Below are positions 22,177 to 34,080 of a DNA stretch of 64,000 nucleotides, in pieces. The stretch is from positions 87,429,685 through 87,493,684 of the forward strand of contig OZ020598.1 of the NCBI GenBank assembly GCA_963971535.1. The letters are read 5' to 3'. Position 1 is the first letter of the stretch, and each line of letters opens with the position of its first letter. The stretch is from Notolepis coatsorum (lineage: Eukaryota; Chordata; Actinopteri; Aulopiformes; Paralepididae). Under the pieces are notes generated by a model, which was not told the origin of the DNA, ran no database searches, and saw only the letters and a program-made list of their open reading frames with translations. The position numbers and the translations under genes were made by a program.

Positions 22177-22392
22177 CACAATAGCTGCCACGCAATATAC
22201 AGTAAGCATCATTAGCAGCTGACGCCATCACTGTAAACGGTGGGAGTCGCTCACCTTGTTTGCAGGGCTATAACTATTTAAATATTATAGCTATATCTGC
22301 AATACTATGGCCCATTTGACATCGGGTATCTATCGTTCAAGATATGGGAAAGTAATATTTTTTCCATTCATACATTGTCGTTTTATACCGTG
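22177..22392 (-). mobile_element. Truncated TTAA element copy
   Basis: Begins after TTAA (22173-22176) with CACAATAGCTGCCACG. Then come the family blocks GGGAGTCGCTCACCTTGTTT, GCAGGGCTATAACT and ACTATGGCCCATTTGACATC, and it stops near a TTGTCGTTTTATA sequence. Only about 215 bp of one end remain. Confidence 0.65.
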
Positions 22393-22784
22393 GTGAATAT
22401 AACAGTGCTTCTCAAACTTTTTCTGTCAGGCCCCCCTTTGGCGGACCAAGATATTTTAGACCTGTGCTTTGTCTTCAGTGAAGCAACAGCTGAAAATCCA
22501 ATCTCACAGAGATAGGATGTGGCGAAGGGAAGAAGGATGCCCACAGCCCTCTGCCCTATGTTTGGATGCTCCCTCTCCACACCAAGCCAGAATTCACTCA
22601 GTGTCTGAGCTGTAAACCTCAGCCTCAGGGTGGAGTCAGAGGTCATTTCGATGAGTTGCTCCTCTTCAGCAGAGCTGAAATCAGCAGGTGCTGTAGATAG
22701 AGAGATACTTTATTTGTAATTAATTGCAAATTAAACACAACACATTTCAGTTTGACAACAATCCATTCCAGCTAGATAGTAGCA

Positions 22785-22907
<123 letters not shown>

Positions 22908-23255
22908 ATGTACAGCATAAATCAAATGTATGTAGCCTACAGCACAAATGTCATAATTAGTCAGTCAATAACATAAAATACCAACCTGCTGCATTGAATG
23001 GATCCACCACCCAGTCATACTGAGCACTGTTGTTAGGGAAGTATTTAAAAAAAAATCCTCTCAGGGAAGAGATGTGCTGCCTTAGATGGGGGGATCACTG
23101 TGGTGACGTGAGAAACACTGCTTTCAGCAAACTCAGTCAGGTTCTCAAAGGCAAAGTCTGTTGTTCATCAAGGCGCCTGCCCCACATCTCCAGCTTTCCA
23201 CTGAATGCAGTGATCTTGTTTGCCAGGTCAGGTAGGTATTTATCTTTGCCTTGAA

Positions 23256-23475
23256 TTGAATTGAATAGAATACTTTATTTAGATGTTTGCAGAAAAAAAT
23301 CACATGACAGTAAGTACAAGGTCAACTAAATAGGATTAAAAAACCCAAGAAAGCCTATGGCTTGTTTCCTTTTGTAATCTATTCATATTACATTTAGTGA
23401 CAAACAGACAGACACTAGTCTACTCTAGTTTAGAGTAGACATGACAGATACTAGAAGACAAAAAATATCAACATA
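23256..23475 (-). mobile_element. LINE 3' fragment with 7-bp target duplication
   Basis: Starts with TTGAATTGAATAGAATACTT, the reverse complement of an AATAAAGTATTCTATTCAA-type LINE tail. It is flanked by CCTTGAA at 23249-23255 and 23476-23482. It splits the transposase frame between LQLQG and KDKYL, so removing it and one repeat rejoins them. Confidence 0.75.
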
Positions 23476-24149
23476 CCTTGAAGCTGAAGGTTTAATTCAT
23501 TCAGCTTTCCAAAGACATCGCTGAGATAGGCCAGTTTCATCAGAAATTGTTCATCATTGAACTTGCTTGCAGCTTCTTGCATGCTCTCCTCCTCCAAGAA
23601 CACCCGAATCTCCTCTCGTAGGTCAAAGACTCGCGACAACACCTTCCCTCGCGAGAGCCACCTTGCCTCGCTGTGAAACAGCACTGCAGAATGGTCAGCT
23701 CCCATCTCCTCACACAGCGCTTTCAGGGGTTGGGTTTTGATGAAATTTACCACGTTTATAATTCTGTCAAAACCTCATTCAGCTCAGGGCTAAGCTGTCT
23801 TGACGCTAGCGCCTCTGTGAATTTACAGTGCGTCCATTGCGCGTTTGGCAAGACCCCCTTGATGAGCGCCTGTAGCCCCCTCCTTTTCCCTGCCATGGCC
23901 TGCACACCGTCAGAGCAAAAGCCCACACAGTTCTCCCATTTCAGTCCATGTTCTGTCAGGTAACTGTCAATCATTTTGAAGAGCTCATCAGCTGTCGCTC
24001 TGTTTTAGACATATTTGCAAAACAGCAGATCTTCACTCAGTGACTGGGAATTTACAAAGCAAACATAGGAAATAAGCAAACAGTCTTTATTGCTGTCAGT
24101 CTTTGACAAGGCAACACGCATGTCATCCTCAAGGCTCAACTTGGCCCTA

Positions 24150-24363
24150 TAATTTATTTTGTTTTCAGAGCTGTCATGGATGAAAAGCCAGCTTCACACA
24201 GATATGTGGTGCTGAATGGTATCAACACCTTAACTGCTGCATCATGAGATACTTGGTACTCAGCACCACACTCTGAAACTAGTTCTCCAGGTGGTATCAG
24301 ATGAGATTTTAATGAGTTCTTCCAAGAGTTTGGATGGAGATGTGTCAGGAAGCTTTGTCTCAA
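24150..24363 (-). pseudogene. Second hAT transposase dimerisation-domain fragment
   Basis: The minus-strand frame contains ELVSECGAEYQVSHDAAVKV and LIPFSTTYLCEAGFSSMTAL, the C-terminal dimerisation region of a hAT transposase related to, but different from, the fragment at 22.43-22.65 kb. It is followed with almost no spacer by the N-terminal part of the next remnant (read VALSKTDSNKDCLLISYV across about 24,110). Two partial copies thus lie head to tail. Confidence 0.8.
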
Positions 24364-24564
24364 TGTTGTCTGTAAAGTTTTTTTTTATCCAGAGTAACTT
24401 GGTGATCCTTTTCTGTGTTTTATTAAATAATGATTTTCAGATTTTGAGAAATGGTCAAACTTATCCAAATATGGTATTTTCATGGAGAACAGTGCAGCTG
24501 CAACAGATAGCACTTTAGTGATAATTTTCTGTAATCCAAAAAGAATTAAATATTTTTAATTTTA

Positions 24565-24800
24565 GTTAACCAGTCCATGGTTGGGGTGATTGAAGTCCTT
24601 GATGATTTTCCGGGTTTTTTTGACGCGCCGGCTCTCGTAGATATCCTGGATGGAGGGAAGCTCACATCCACAGATCTCTTGGGCTGTCCTCACGACTCTG
24701 CTCAGCGCTCTGAGGTCGGTGCAGCTCCCCCCTCCAGGAGGTGATGCACCCCGTCAGGATGCTCTCTGTTGTTCCTTTGTAGAACACCTTCAGGATCTTG
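24565..24800 (-). pseudogene. Rex3/RTE-like LINE C-terminal fragment
   Basis: On the minus strand: KILKVFYKGTTESILTGCIT, then after a frameshift ALSRVVRTAQEICGCELPSI and QDIYESRR. This is the conserved post-RT region of fish RTE/Rex3-type LINEs (YRSTIES...CIT, RVV.TAQKI...LPS.QDI). Frameshifted and truncated on both sides. Confidence 0.7.
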
Positions 24801-25419
24801 GCTGAGCTTGCCGGTGCCACCACTTAAAGGTCAAGAGCACCACACCTCAGTGTCTTTTTCTATTTGCAGTTTCATTTAGAATTTCTCTTTCACCGAAGTA
24901 CATCAGCCATGCATTTATTATGGGGGGGGCGGGGGGGGGGGGGCGGCAGTGGAAATTTTTTCCCAAATGAAACTGCACACAACAAGAAAGCACTCTGGGT
25001 AAGGTTGGAAATAGATTTTCTTGAATTTTGGGTGAACTGCCCCTTTAATGTCTACAATTTAATACATATGAATATCTATCAGGAGGTAATTCTTTTTTAA
25101 ATCATACAGCACATATAGTGAAAATGCTAATGTACAATACTCATTCCTTACTGTGTCATTCCTTATCGCAGACGCTGGGCAAATCCTCTGGCATGATTGG
25201 TTGTCATTATTTGAGCTGGCGCTCACTAATCCCATACTCATCAGGAGACGGCTGTTTGCTGCCTGTGGTGGAAGGTGATGCAATAGCAACTATGCAGTCC
25301 TAAAAGCTTCCCATAAATTATTTGAAATCTTGAAATTAACTTCACTTATTGAGGCGCTGTGGGGATTCTGGACGCACAGTGCAATTAAGTAGAAGAGGAA
25401 GCCCCTTGTCATTTCTCCC
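24801..25419. other. Unassigned, with a G-rich tract
   Basis: Contains a G-rich run with two single-base breaks (about 24,920-24,945, GGGGGGGGGGGGCGG-like). Otherwise no recognised feature. Confidence 0.45.
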
Positions 25420-25443
25420 TCTCTCTCTCTCTCTCTATCTCTC

Positions 25444-25482
<39 letters not shown>

Positions 25483-25488
25483 TTCTCT

Positions 25489-25577
<89 letters not shown>
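25420..25577 (+). repeat. CT/CTTT microsatellite
   Basis: (CT)n with an inner block of CTTTCT hexamers (25,447-25,500). It runs directly into the SINE-like tail at 25,578. Confidence 0.97.
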
Positions 25578-25580
<3 letters not shown>

Positions 25581-25720
25581 CATACAGGAAAAACATGTAT
25601 GCAGTTCCATTTTACATTTACATTTTGTGTAATTATTATATTCACTAATCCAGTATAAAGCTATTTGAGTCGTACGAGTAGCCTCCTAGAAAACCAATAT
25701 AGAAATGCAACCATTCAACC
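25578..25720 (+). mobile_element. 5'-truncated SINE copy
   Basis: CATCCATACAGGAAAAACAT and following sequence (GTCGTACGAGTAGCCTCC, GAAAACCAATATAGAAA) parallel the copy at 26,333-26,430. The tRNA-like head is absent and replaced by the CT repeat. Confidence 0.6.
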
Positions 25721-25734
25721 ATTCACTTTCTTAC

Positions 25735-26175
25735 CTCATCTTCCTGTCTCTACTCCCTTTTTACTCTCTCTCTATCCGTCTTTCTCCTCCCCCCCCCCTC
25801 TCTCTCTCTATCCATCTTTCTCCTCCCCCTCTCTCTCTATCCATCTTTCTCCTCCCCCCCTCTCTCTCTATCTGTCTTTCTCCTCCCCATCACTCTCTCT
25901 CTCTATCCATCTTTCTCCTCCGCCTCTCTCTCTTTATCTGTCTCTCTCTATCCGTCTTTCTCCTCTCTCTATCTGTCTTTCTCCTCCCCCTCTCTATCCA
26001 TCTTTCTCCTCCCCCACTCTCTCTCTCTATCCATCTTTCTCCTCCCCCACCTCTCTCTCTCTCTATACATTTTTCTCCTCCCCCCCTGTCTCTATCTGTC
26101 TTTCTCCTCCCCCTCTCTCTCTCTCTATCCGTCTTTCTCCTCCCCCTCTCTCTCTCTTTATCTGTCTCTCACTTG
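25735..26175 (+). repeat. CT-rich imperfect minisatellite
   Basis: About 440 bp of degenerate units built on TCTCTCTATCCATCTTTCTC plus CTCCCCC, roughly 25-35 bp each, about 15 units. Long Ser/Leu/Pro-rich frames across it are artefacts. Confidence 0.9.
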
Positions 26176-26224
26176 CTGTGTCTCTGTTATCCTTTCTCTC
26201 ACCGGCCTCCAGGGTGGCTCTACA

Positions 26225-26430
26225 GAGGTTGTGTAGTTCAGTGGGTAACGTGCTTGGCACTCTGAGCATGGCACTAACACTGCCAAGGTCACTAACACCG
26301 CCAAGGTTAGGGGTTCAATTACCACTGGGGCCATCCATACTGGAAAAACATGCATGCAGCCAATTCATTATAACACGATTTGAGTCAAACTAGTCGTCTC
26401 TGAGGAAACCGCTATAGAAACCATAGCCAT
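26225..26430 (+). mobile_element. tRNA-derived SINE
   Basis: A tRNA-like head with a Pol III A box (TAGTTCAGTGGG, about 26,233) and B box (GGTTCAATTACC, about 26,312) is followed by GGGGCCATCCATACTGGAAA and a tail region. Between the boxes an ACTAACAC-GCCAAGGT unit is duplicated, so the head is longer than a tRNA. It is not a functional tRNA gene, because the acceptor stem halves do not pair. Confidence 0.65.
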
Positions 26431-26498
26431 TGACCATATTCACACACCAGCCATTCAGCTCAGCTGACACACAAAAGCATTGCCTCTCGAACACTGTC

Positions 26499-26930
26499 AG
26501 GGGTGTAAAGTATTTGAGTAATTGTACTTCGTTACAATACTTAAGTACTGTTTTTGGGGATTTGTACTTTACTCAAGTATTATTAGGTTTGTATACTTGT
26601 ACTTTTACTCAATTACATTTCAGAGAAAAAAAACATACTTTTTACTCCTTACATTTAAAATTCAGACCTACAAAGTACAAATCTCGCAGGTCCAACCATT
26701 TTAATTAGTATATTTGTTTCTCTGGCCGAACTAACGTTAACATTATTAATCCTGCGGCTGCACTTTATTTAAAAACAGCCAATCAAATCCCCATCAATGG
26801 AAAATGAACCTGCCCATACCCATGCTGATTGGTCCTTGTGCAAGACTAGAAAGCGGAGATCTTTGATTAAACACCTGCTATCAGAAGAATAAAAGTCAGA
26901 AAAAAGGTTTTTACTTTTACTTTTTAGTAC
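26499..26930 (+). mobile_element. MITE of the AAGTACTTGAGTAA type, right end missing
   Basis: Starts CAGGGGTGTAAAGTATTTGA and is rich in GTACTTTACTCAAGTA and TACTTTTACTTTTTAGTAC words, a very common fish hAT MITE design. The right end expected (reverse complement of CAGGGGTGTAAAG) is not found. Instead the TTAA element at 26,935 begins, followed by unrelated sequence. Confidence 0.7.
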
Positions 26931-26934
26931 TTAA

Positions 26935-27864
26935 CACATTGACCGCCAATCACGTTGTACGACGGGTTTGCTGGTCATGCGAATTCCGCCAAGCCACGGC
27001 GTACAACGTTATTGAGATCATATTAAATTTTTTCGCCATGGTATTCATAATTCCGCCACCCAGCCTCTGCTGAGACAGTGGGACTCTGCACAACCGTGCA
27101 ACGCTTCAATACCACCGCCTGGTGGATGATCGGGCGAGTTACTGTACAACCGGAAAGTGATCTCGGTGCATCTGGGAAATCCGTCCGGCAGTCACATATT
27201 GTTGCGGGACTCTAGACACACATCCGTGTATGGATCGCTGCCATAACTCAATAATCGATATGATTTGGGCCATACAAACCGGAAATGGATCTAGTCGATC
27301 AACGTCAAATAAGTGGGATCTTTTTCCTCCAGTCTCATCGGCGAACGGTAAGAGGACAGTAACGTTACTTTCAGCTTGATTGTTTATTCTTTTCAATGCA
27401 AACCGCTCTGATCAATATATCACCCATACTACATAAAACATTTACTGACGATCACGGAATTATAAACGACCCCCCCCCCCCCTTTCATCCGTGCATGATG
27501 AGTCATAACGTTTAGGATCGTATTCAGTTGGATTTTTTAATATAGCGTGTATCGCGAATAAACTCCAATCGATAATCTATATTATGCGTTTATGCCTATA
27601 ACTAGCGTTCTAGGAATTACTGCAGAAAACGATAAAAACATACTTATATTCTAGATGGTATTTTCGTATGAATCTATGAATGAAAAAGTATAATGTTCCT
27701 ACATCCTGAACGATAGATAATCGATGTTGAATGGGCCATAGTAATGTCAATTTAGCAATACAATTTAAAAAGTTATAGCCCTGCAAAGAAGGTGAACATC
27801 TCCATAGGCTTAGACTGGTGGCAGTGATCATACATTGATGGATTGAAGTGTGGCAGGGAATGTG
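26935..27864 (+). mobile_element. TTAA element, best-preserved copy (piggyBac-like)
   Basis: 930 bp with TTAA on both sides (26931-26934, 27865-27868). Ends are CACATTGACCGCCA and CACATTCCCTGCCA (right end read inward). It includes a C run (27,471-27,482), the CACCGCCTGGTGGATGATCG block, an AAACCGGAAATGG block and ATTTAAAAAGTTATAGCCCT near the right end. The reverse-complement copy at 16.6 kb follows the same order. No transposase frame, so it must be mobilised in trans by a TTAA-specific (piggyBac-type) transposase. Superfamily assignment rests on TTAA and end sequence only. Confidence 0.85.
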
Positions 27865-27868
27865 TTAA

Positions 27869-28248
27869 AAGTGAAAAGCATACGCAATGCATTATGCTTT
27901 TTTATCGCTTGAAAACCCCACATTAACCACCACGGCTCCACTTCACAAGACAATCGCGATCGTTTATACTTCTTTATCAGAAATGGTAACGTGGCCCACT
28001 TGTCATTTTGTTTCGGGCACACGTTAAACACATTTGAGTGACATCACTGCACGTTTGTTTCAACCAAGAAATGCCGCTCTCTCCAAGAGTGGTCTCTTTA
28101 TTGAACAAAAACATATGCAAATGGAGGTTTGAGGGGGAATCACCGGCGTTTTAGCTCGGTCCGCAACCCCTACCTTGTGCGGGTCGAGGGTCGCGTACAG
28201 CCTTGATGTGCCGCGCAACGCCTCGGACCCTGCTGAGCCAAACAGCGT
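27869..28248. other. Unassigned sequence
   Basis: No recognised feature. Confidence 0.4.
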
Positions 28249-28380
28249 TTATGATGAATTGAAAACATGGGGGACTCTGATGTAACAAGATGAAAGTCTT
28301 TCTTTGGTCCGCCCTGCAACAACTGTGTGTACCGAGCCGCACTGCATTGTTAATACAATTTTCAGTCAATCAATCAAACA
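28249..28380 (+). mobile_element. LINE 3' tail copy
   Basis: Matches the last ~150 bp of the LINE at 14,722-15,599: TTATGATGAATTGAAAAC, GGACTCTGATGTAACAAGA, then an ATCAATCAA tail. It is a severely 5'-truncated insertion. Confidence 0.8.
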
Positions 28381-28868
28381 AAACTGGGAGAGGCAAGCAG
28401 TATTATCTTCATATTGGCTGCCACGTACATGCTCCGCGAGGCTCTTGATTTAACCCGAGCGTGCCAAGCGAAACAAAATACAGGTTGTCCGGTGCTCACG
28501 CTTCTGATTAAACGGTGCGACGGGCGACAGTGACAGTCTAAAAACGCCGGTGCCACCGCGCCACTGGCCTCACCTGAGGGCGGCGCGGCTCGCCACCGCG
28601 TGTTGTCACTCTTCAGTCATCCTCCGGAGGAACTCTCTCGTCACGTCTGAAGAAAACTCTGTGACGCGCGGCAAGCACCAAGCGCTTCCTTGATTCTCTC
28701 TTAGTCCGTCTAGGGAAGGTTCTCTGGACTGGCGTCTCTCTTCCTCCAGTTGTATCTCGCGGCGTCCAGGGTTGCTAGGCCCGACACGCCAGCAAGGAAC
28801 CGGATGCCGGTCCAGGGAGCCCCCGCGATGAGCGGTGGAAGCCAAGCGATGGAAGTGCTGGTGGCGTT
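28381..28868. other. Unassigned GC-rich sequence
   Basis: CpG-richer than its surroundings (around 28,540-28,860), with no coding frame I trust. It ends at a tRNA-derived SINE. Confidence 0.4.
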
Positions 28869-28869
28869 A

Positions 28870-29430
28870 GGGGCGACAGTGGCTCGGGAGGTAGAGCAGT
28901 CGTCTGGCAATCCGGAGGTTCCTGGTTCGATTCCCGCTCCTCCCGGGCAGCGTGTCGATGTGTCCTTGAGGGGAGCATGTCTATGTTCCCCGGGTATTAT
29001 GTTCCCCAGGTTCTATGTTCCCCGCTTTGATTGATTGATTGATTGATTGAACATTTTAGACCACCAGCCCTAATTCCAAACTCTAACCTTAACCAGTTCG
29101 AAAGAGGGCCTAACCTTAACCAGTTCGAAACAAGGCGGACATTAATAATTAATAAAATAATAAAAATTCATAAAATGTTCAATCTATTAATCAATCAAGC
29201 GGGGAACATAGGACCCGGGGAACATAGGACCCGGGGAACATAGGGATGATCCCTCCTTGAGCAAGACACTTAACCCCTAATTGCTCCCGATGAACAGGTT
29301 GGCACCTTGCATGGTTGCCTCCGCCGTCGGTGTGTGAATGTGTGAGTGAATGGGTAAAATGTGAGTAACAAATTGTAAAGCGCTTTGGATAAAAGCGCTA
29401 TATAAAAAAGCAGCCATTTACCAAAAAAAG
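28870..29430 (+). mobile_element. tRNA-derived SINE interrupted by a MITE
   Basis: The head GGGGCGACAGTGGCTCGGGA carries an A-box-like region (about 28,880-28,892) and a perfect B box GGTTCGATTCC (28,924-28,934). After the insertion at 28,971-29,253 the body continues with GAGCAAGACACTTAACCCC, TTGCTCCCGATGAACAGG, CGGTGTGTGAATG and ends TAAAGCGCTTTGGATAAAAG plus an AGCGCTATATAAA-type tail. This is the common fish tRNA-SINE whose 3' part reads AAAGCGCTATATAAATG. Without the insert it is about 270 bp. Confidence 0.85.
28971..29253. mobile_element. 283-bp MITE with iterated TATGTTCCCC motif, 8-bp target duplication
   Basis: Flanked by perfect TCCTTGAG repeats (28963-28970, 29254-29261) inside the SINE. 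The ends GGGAGCATGTCTATGTTCCC and (right, inward) GGGATCATCCCTATGTTCCC begin inverted repeats of roughly 90 bp. Each arm holds three iterations of TATGTTCCCC separated by about 9 bases, then a TTGATTGATTGA-type run and GAACATTTTA. Inside, AACCTTAACCAGTTCGAAA occurs twice. GGG ends with an 8-bp duplication do not settle the superfamily (hAT, P or Merlin are possible). Confidence 0.85.
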
Positions 29431-29639
29431 CAGCCATTTGCCATCTCCAAACTAAATTCACACTAATAACTATCTCAACTCTCAAGCTGCAGAGCGCATG
29501 TGAGCCACACTTTTTTGCATGTGAAATACTTTCAATGTAAACAGTAGGTTGAACGAGCTGTTCAATAGCGAAGCAGAACGCTAAGCCGAACGAAATATAA
29601 CAAAACAAACACAAAGTTAATCCGTATTGCAATAAATGG

Positions 29640-30170
29640 GCAAGAAATCAATAGAGTAGCCTCCACACAATTCCTAGGGGTCCACCTCAATGAATTCCTG
29701 AATGTCAAGTACCATATTGATCGTCTTAAAAATAAAAACACTATCTAAATATGTTGGCTTGTTCTTTAAGTTAACAAAAACAAACTACAGACATTACAAA
29801 ACAAAGTTATACGCGCCATATCATGGTCTGACTACAGAGACCCCACTGGACCTTTATTTAGAAAACCTTGGACTCTTAAAGCTGGCAGAACTGAACGTAT
29901 ATGAAAATGCTGCTATCATGTAGTAGTCAAGTAGTGCACAGGACCAACCATCAGTTAAATGAGCGTGTCCCTATCTGCCGTCCCCTGCACGTACATTACA
30001 CCAGAAAGAAACATCTAATCAAAGGGAAAAAACAAAAGCTAAAATGTACCAGTGCACTGTGCAAGGTTTCGCAGATATGGAACGAGTTTGATGACTCCAT
30101 AAGAATGTCCCAGTCTGTCTCCCTCTTTAAAAGAAATGTAAAAAATAAACCCTTGTCTTCATATAACTGA
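29640..30170 (+). pseudogene. LINE ORF2 C-terminal remnant
   Basis: Reads INRVASTQFLGVHLNEFLN, LQTLQNKVIRAISWSDY, GPLF, LKLAELNVYE and later SQIWNEFDDS with frameshifts between. This is the post-RT domain of a jockey-group LINE (FLGV.ID, LQNK.IR, W..L). No RT core. The sequence to about 30,410 may be its 3' UTR. Confidence 0.7.
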
Positions 30171-30411
30171 TTGTCTACAGAAAATGTACTCCTCTCTGTA
30201 CTAGTATATTGTACTATGTCTGTATTGTGTTATGTTCTATATAACATGTATTTATTTGTTTTGTTGTTGCTGGGTTCCTCTCAAAAGCAGCAGCTGCAGC
30301 TTATCCTGGGGTTTTCCTTTTCATACAACCTCAACTTATTACTACATGATCTGTATGTATGATGCTTGTTTGACCTACACATATATCGTATCGGATAGAC
30401 TCTTAACACAC

Positions 30412-30948
<537 letters not shown>

Positions 30949-31275
30949 GAGTGGGTGGAGTTTTAAATGGGAAAGTGGAGTGAGTTGAATTTCAAATAGG
31001 AAAGTACTGGAGTGGGTTGAGCTTGAAATAGAAATGTACCAGAGTGGGTTGAGCTTTAAAAAGGAATGTAGTGGGTTGAGCTTTAAAAAGGAATGTACCA
31101 GAGTGGGTTGGGTTATAAATAGGATTGTACCAGAGTGGGTTGGGTTATAAATAGGATTGTACCAGAGTGGGCTGAGTTATAAATAGGAATGTACCGGAGT
31201 GGGTTGAGTTTTAAAAAGGAGTGTACCAGAGTGGGTTGAGTTTTAAATAGGAAAACACTGGAGTGGGTTAAGTTC
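30949..31275 (+). repeat. 32-bp minisatellite, about ten units
   Basis: Units on the pattern AGTGGGTTGAGTTTTAAATA followed by GGAATGTACCAG, with variants. Two adjacent units are identical, and one unit is shortened by four bases near 31,070. Confidence 0.9.
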
Positions 31276-32337
31276 TGAGTAAGCACTCGTAGACGTCAGT
31301 GTCTGCTTCCACAGTTTCCATGGCGGTGGTGTTATTTGTTTCTTAATCTGTCCTTTAATGTTCCTTGGGGGTCAGATACGACAGCAAGTTTTCTTAGGGG
31401 TCTTATCTTTTGGTCTCATCTCGGGGGGAAAGTGTTTATCTTCAGGATCCGTTATCGGCCCCCAAACCCACCCTTACTGCGATGGTCAGTACCACCATGT
31501 ACGTTGGAAGGGGATAATAACTTAAAATAATCTTTTGAGGCTAACATGATCCTTTTGGGTTGTAAAAGTGCTGTTATTTTCATGTTTCAAAAGTTTTAGA
31601 CAGAGCTCCAGGCATCCACTAATTTATGCAGAGCCAAAGCTGCATCATAGACTTATTATTCTTCTTCTTCCTCTCAGAGATTTCCCTCCCAAAACTTTAT
31701 AGTTTAGCTTGAGGCATCAATTGTGGCAGTGAAAAGAAAAGAAAAAAATGTATTCGTGAAAATAGAATCCATCTTTAAGCTTTATGAGCTACACAAAAAG
31801 ACAGCTGTGCACAGCATGCATATGTATGACTTGGACTGGATTCAATTTGACATTAACAACAACATGCATAATTCTTCTCTGCAAATCTAATAAAAGCATA
31901 ACATGAAGTAAGGGTGCCCACATAGACATACAGCACCAGGCCTAGAGCATGCAGAATTCTAATCTGACTGGATAACCACACTGCGGTTATTATATTTACA
32001 CTCTCATATAAGCCATGTTGACACGTGTGTGTGCATGCAATCTTTTGAATAAGTGTGTTTATAATGCCATACGTTCCCGCTACTATATATACATTTACTA
32101 TGTTTATGGTTCAGTGGTTTTCTTTTTACGCTGCTCAATTCCATTTCGGCTGCACTCGTCGACTGAATCTGAATCTGCTAAAAGAGGCAATAAATGTTTT
32201 CAGGTTTTGCAGACGAGAGAGATAACGGTTTTAACCTTTAAGCCTCTTTTCCCATCTGTTTTAGCTGGCATCGCTGTGGTTGCCTTGCTTTTGTAAATGG
32301 GAGTGATCCTTTAATTTGTTCCATGGTGTTATTAAAG

Positions 32338-32432
<95 letters not shown>

Positions 32433-33257
32433 AGATGCATTTCGTCATTGTGGTTCTGAATGAAATAATGCCTCCCAGTATTTTACTCGCTTAAATTCCA
32501 ACATCATTTCTCAGGCAAAACCATAATCAAATCTGAAACTCTCTCAACCCGGGCAATAACAATGGAAATCCATGTTAATGGAATCTTCAAAGGAGGATTG
32601 CCAGTCTAACGTTACCCTCCAGGAGATCCTCTTCAGTAATCCTCTTCATTCAGACAGTGTGGGTAGGATGAGAGGGATACAGTGTAACGGGAGATGCAGG
32701 AGAGTGGCTCCTGGTGGGAGACTTGGGGGCCGCGAGAGGCAGAGCGGAGAGATCTCAGCCATGATCACAGCATCTCTGGCTACTGCTTTGGCCGGTTTAT
32801 TCCAGTAGCCACATTGAGAGGAACTGGTAACTCCCTTCTGTCACCGGTGCTTGATTACCACAGTGTACAGTGCCTTACCGCGAGAGACATAAACAGCCTT
32901 TTATCACTCGAGTCATTGAGGTCATTTCCCTTTCAGAATGTGTCAAGCATTTCCATAATTCAATGATAAATCATAAACACTCTCCAAGGAGGTTGACAGA
33001 GGCTCCTTGTTTGACAGAGTGAGAGGAGGCTCTTGACCTTGTGCTTTATAAAGAAAATAAATAAATACAAATTGTGATCCCATGCCTTAGTTTGGTGAAT
33101 AAATTATTGTATAGCATTTAATGATGACATGGTTTATTCCCTCCTGCTCTGCTTTAAAAGACTGCAAATATTTTGGAGAAAAGGAAAAATCATTAATTGA
33201 TTGATGATGACAATGACGATGATGATGTCATTGTGATCAACCCCATCTAGTTGTCTC
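31276..33257. other. Unassigned sequence with a TA microsatellite
   Basis: About 2 kb without a gene I can support. A (TA)n run occupies 32,343-32,429. Open frames at 31,336-31,530, 32,015-32,296 and 32,572-32,966 show no recognisable domain or splice context. This is the longest stretch in the window that looks like neither a known repeat nor a gene. Confidence 0.5.
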
Positions 33258-33580
33258 TTAAAGGGGACATGCATTATAAATGGCTTTTTTCAGTGTTTAG
33301 CATTGTTTTATAGTAATATGGGTTAGTATCAATGGGTCTGTGTCTCTAAATATTGGCGGATATTGCTCTCATTCAGTTGAGACAATTTCCTCCTCCAGTT
33401 AATTACGTCATTCTGATTTGACTCGCTCGGTGACATAACTGGCAGCTGGTGGAGCTGATTGTGATCTGATTGGCTCTGTTGTTGGAGCCAATGCCCGCCC
33501 ACAATCTACCTAGCCCACAATCTACCTAGAGCAGGCAGACCGCAGGAAAGAAGTGCAGTAACTTGCCTAACGTCAACAAT

Positions 33581-33856
33581 ATGAGCAAAACACGCAGGCC
33601 ATGTGCTGTTCCTGGGTGCAAAGCTGCTAATACGTCTATGCACACTTTTCCTGAGGATGTCGTGCTTCGCCAGCAATGGACCAAGTTCGTTTTTGGGGAC
33701 CCTCCTAGTGCTGTCCCAACGTCTCATACTCAGGTGTGTAACGCACATTTTTGCAACGACGACGTTGCGAATCAAGCACTTTATGATGCTGGGGTGGTTT
33801 CCAAGCTGGTTCTAAAGAAAGGAGTTGTACCAAGTATTCGGGACCCGCCAGAAACA
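33581..33856 (+). CDS. THAP-domain first exon of a Kolobok-like transposase
   Basis: 92 codons from ATG (MSKTRRPCAVPGC) to a consensus splice donor GTAAGT at 33857. The THAP C2CH zinc ligands are C8, C13 (C-X4-C), C53 and H56 (VCNAHF). The conserved HTFP (21-24), W33, F37 and a GVVPSI box (81-86, the AVPTIF equivalent) are all present. THAP domains bind DNA and, in P and Kolobok transposases, recognise the element ends. The frame is also open a little upstream (from 33,563), but the ATG at 33,581 fits the THAP start a few residues before the first cysteine. No host THAP gene context is visible, and the position inside inverted ends argues for a transposon gene. Confidence 0.82.
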
Positions 33857-33910
33857 GTAAGTACATATGTCGTAATTAGTCAGCTAACTAACTAATTGTT
33901 GCTACGTTCA

Positions 33911-34080
<170 letters not shown>

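Noticed and set aside
25665..26393. 242-codon Ser/Pro/Leu-rich frame
   Set aside because: Follows a CT-rich minisatellite and ends in a SINE; no domain.
28875..28945. Functional tRNA gene
   Set aside because: A and B boxes are present, but the acceptor stem does not pair and a SINE body follows.
32015..32966. Possible small genes in three plus-strand frames
   Set aside because: No domain, codon signature or splice sites that I can support.
33581..33856. Host THAP-family gene
   Set aside because: The exon lies 319 bp inside perfect TTAA-flanked inverted repeats with no recognisable further host exons; a transposon origin explains it better.
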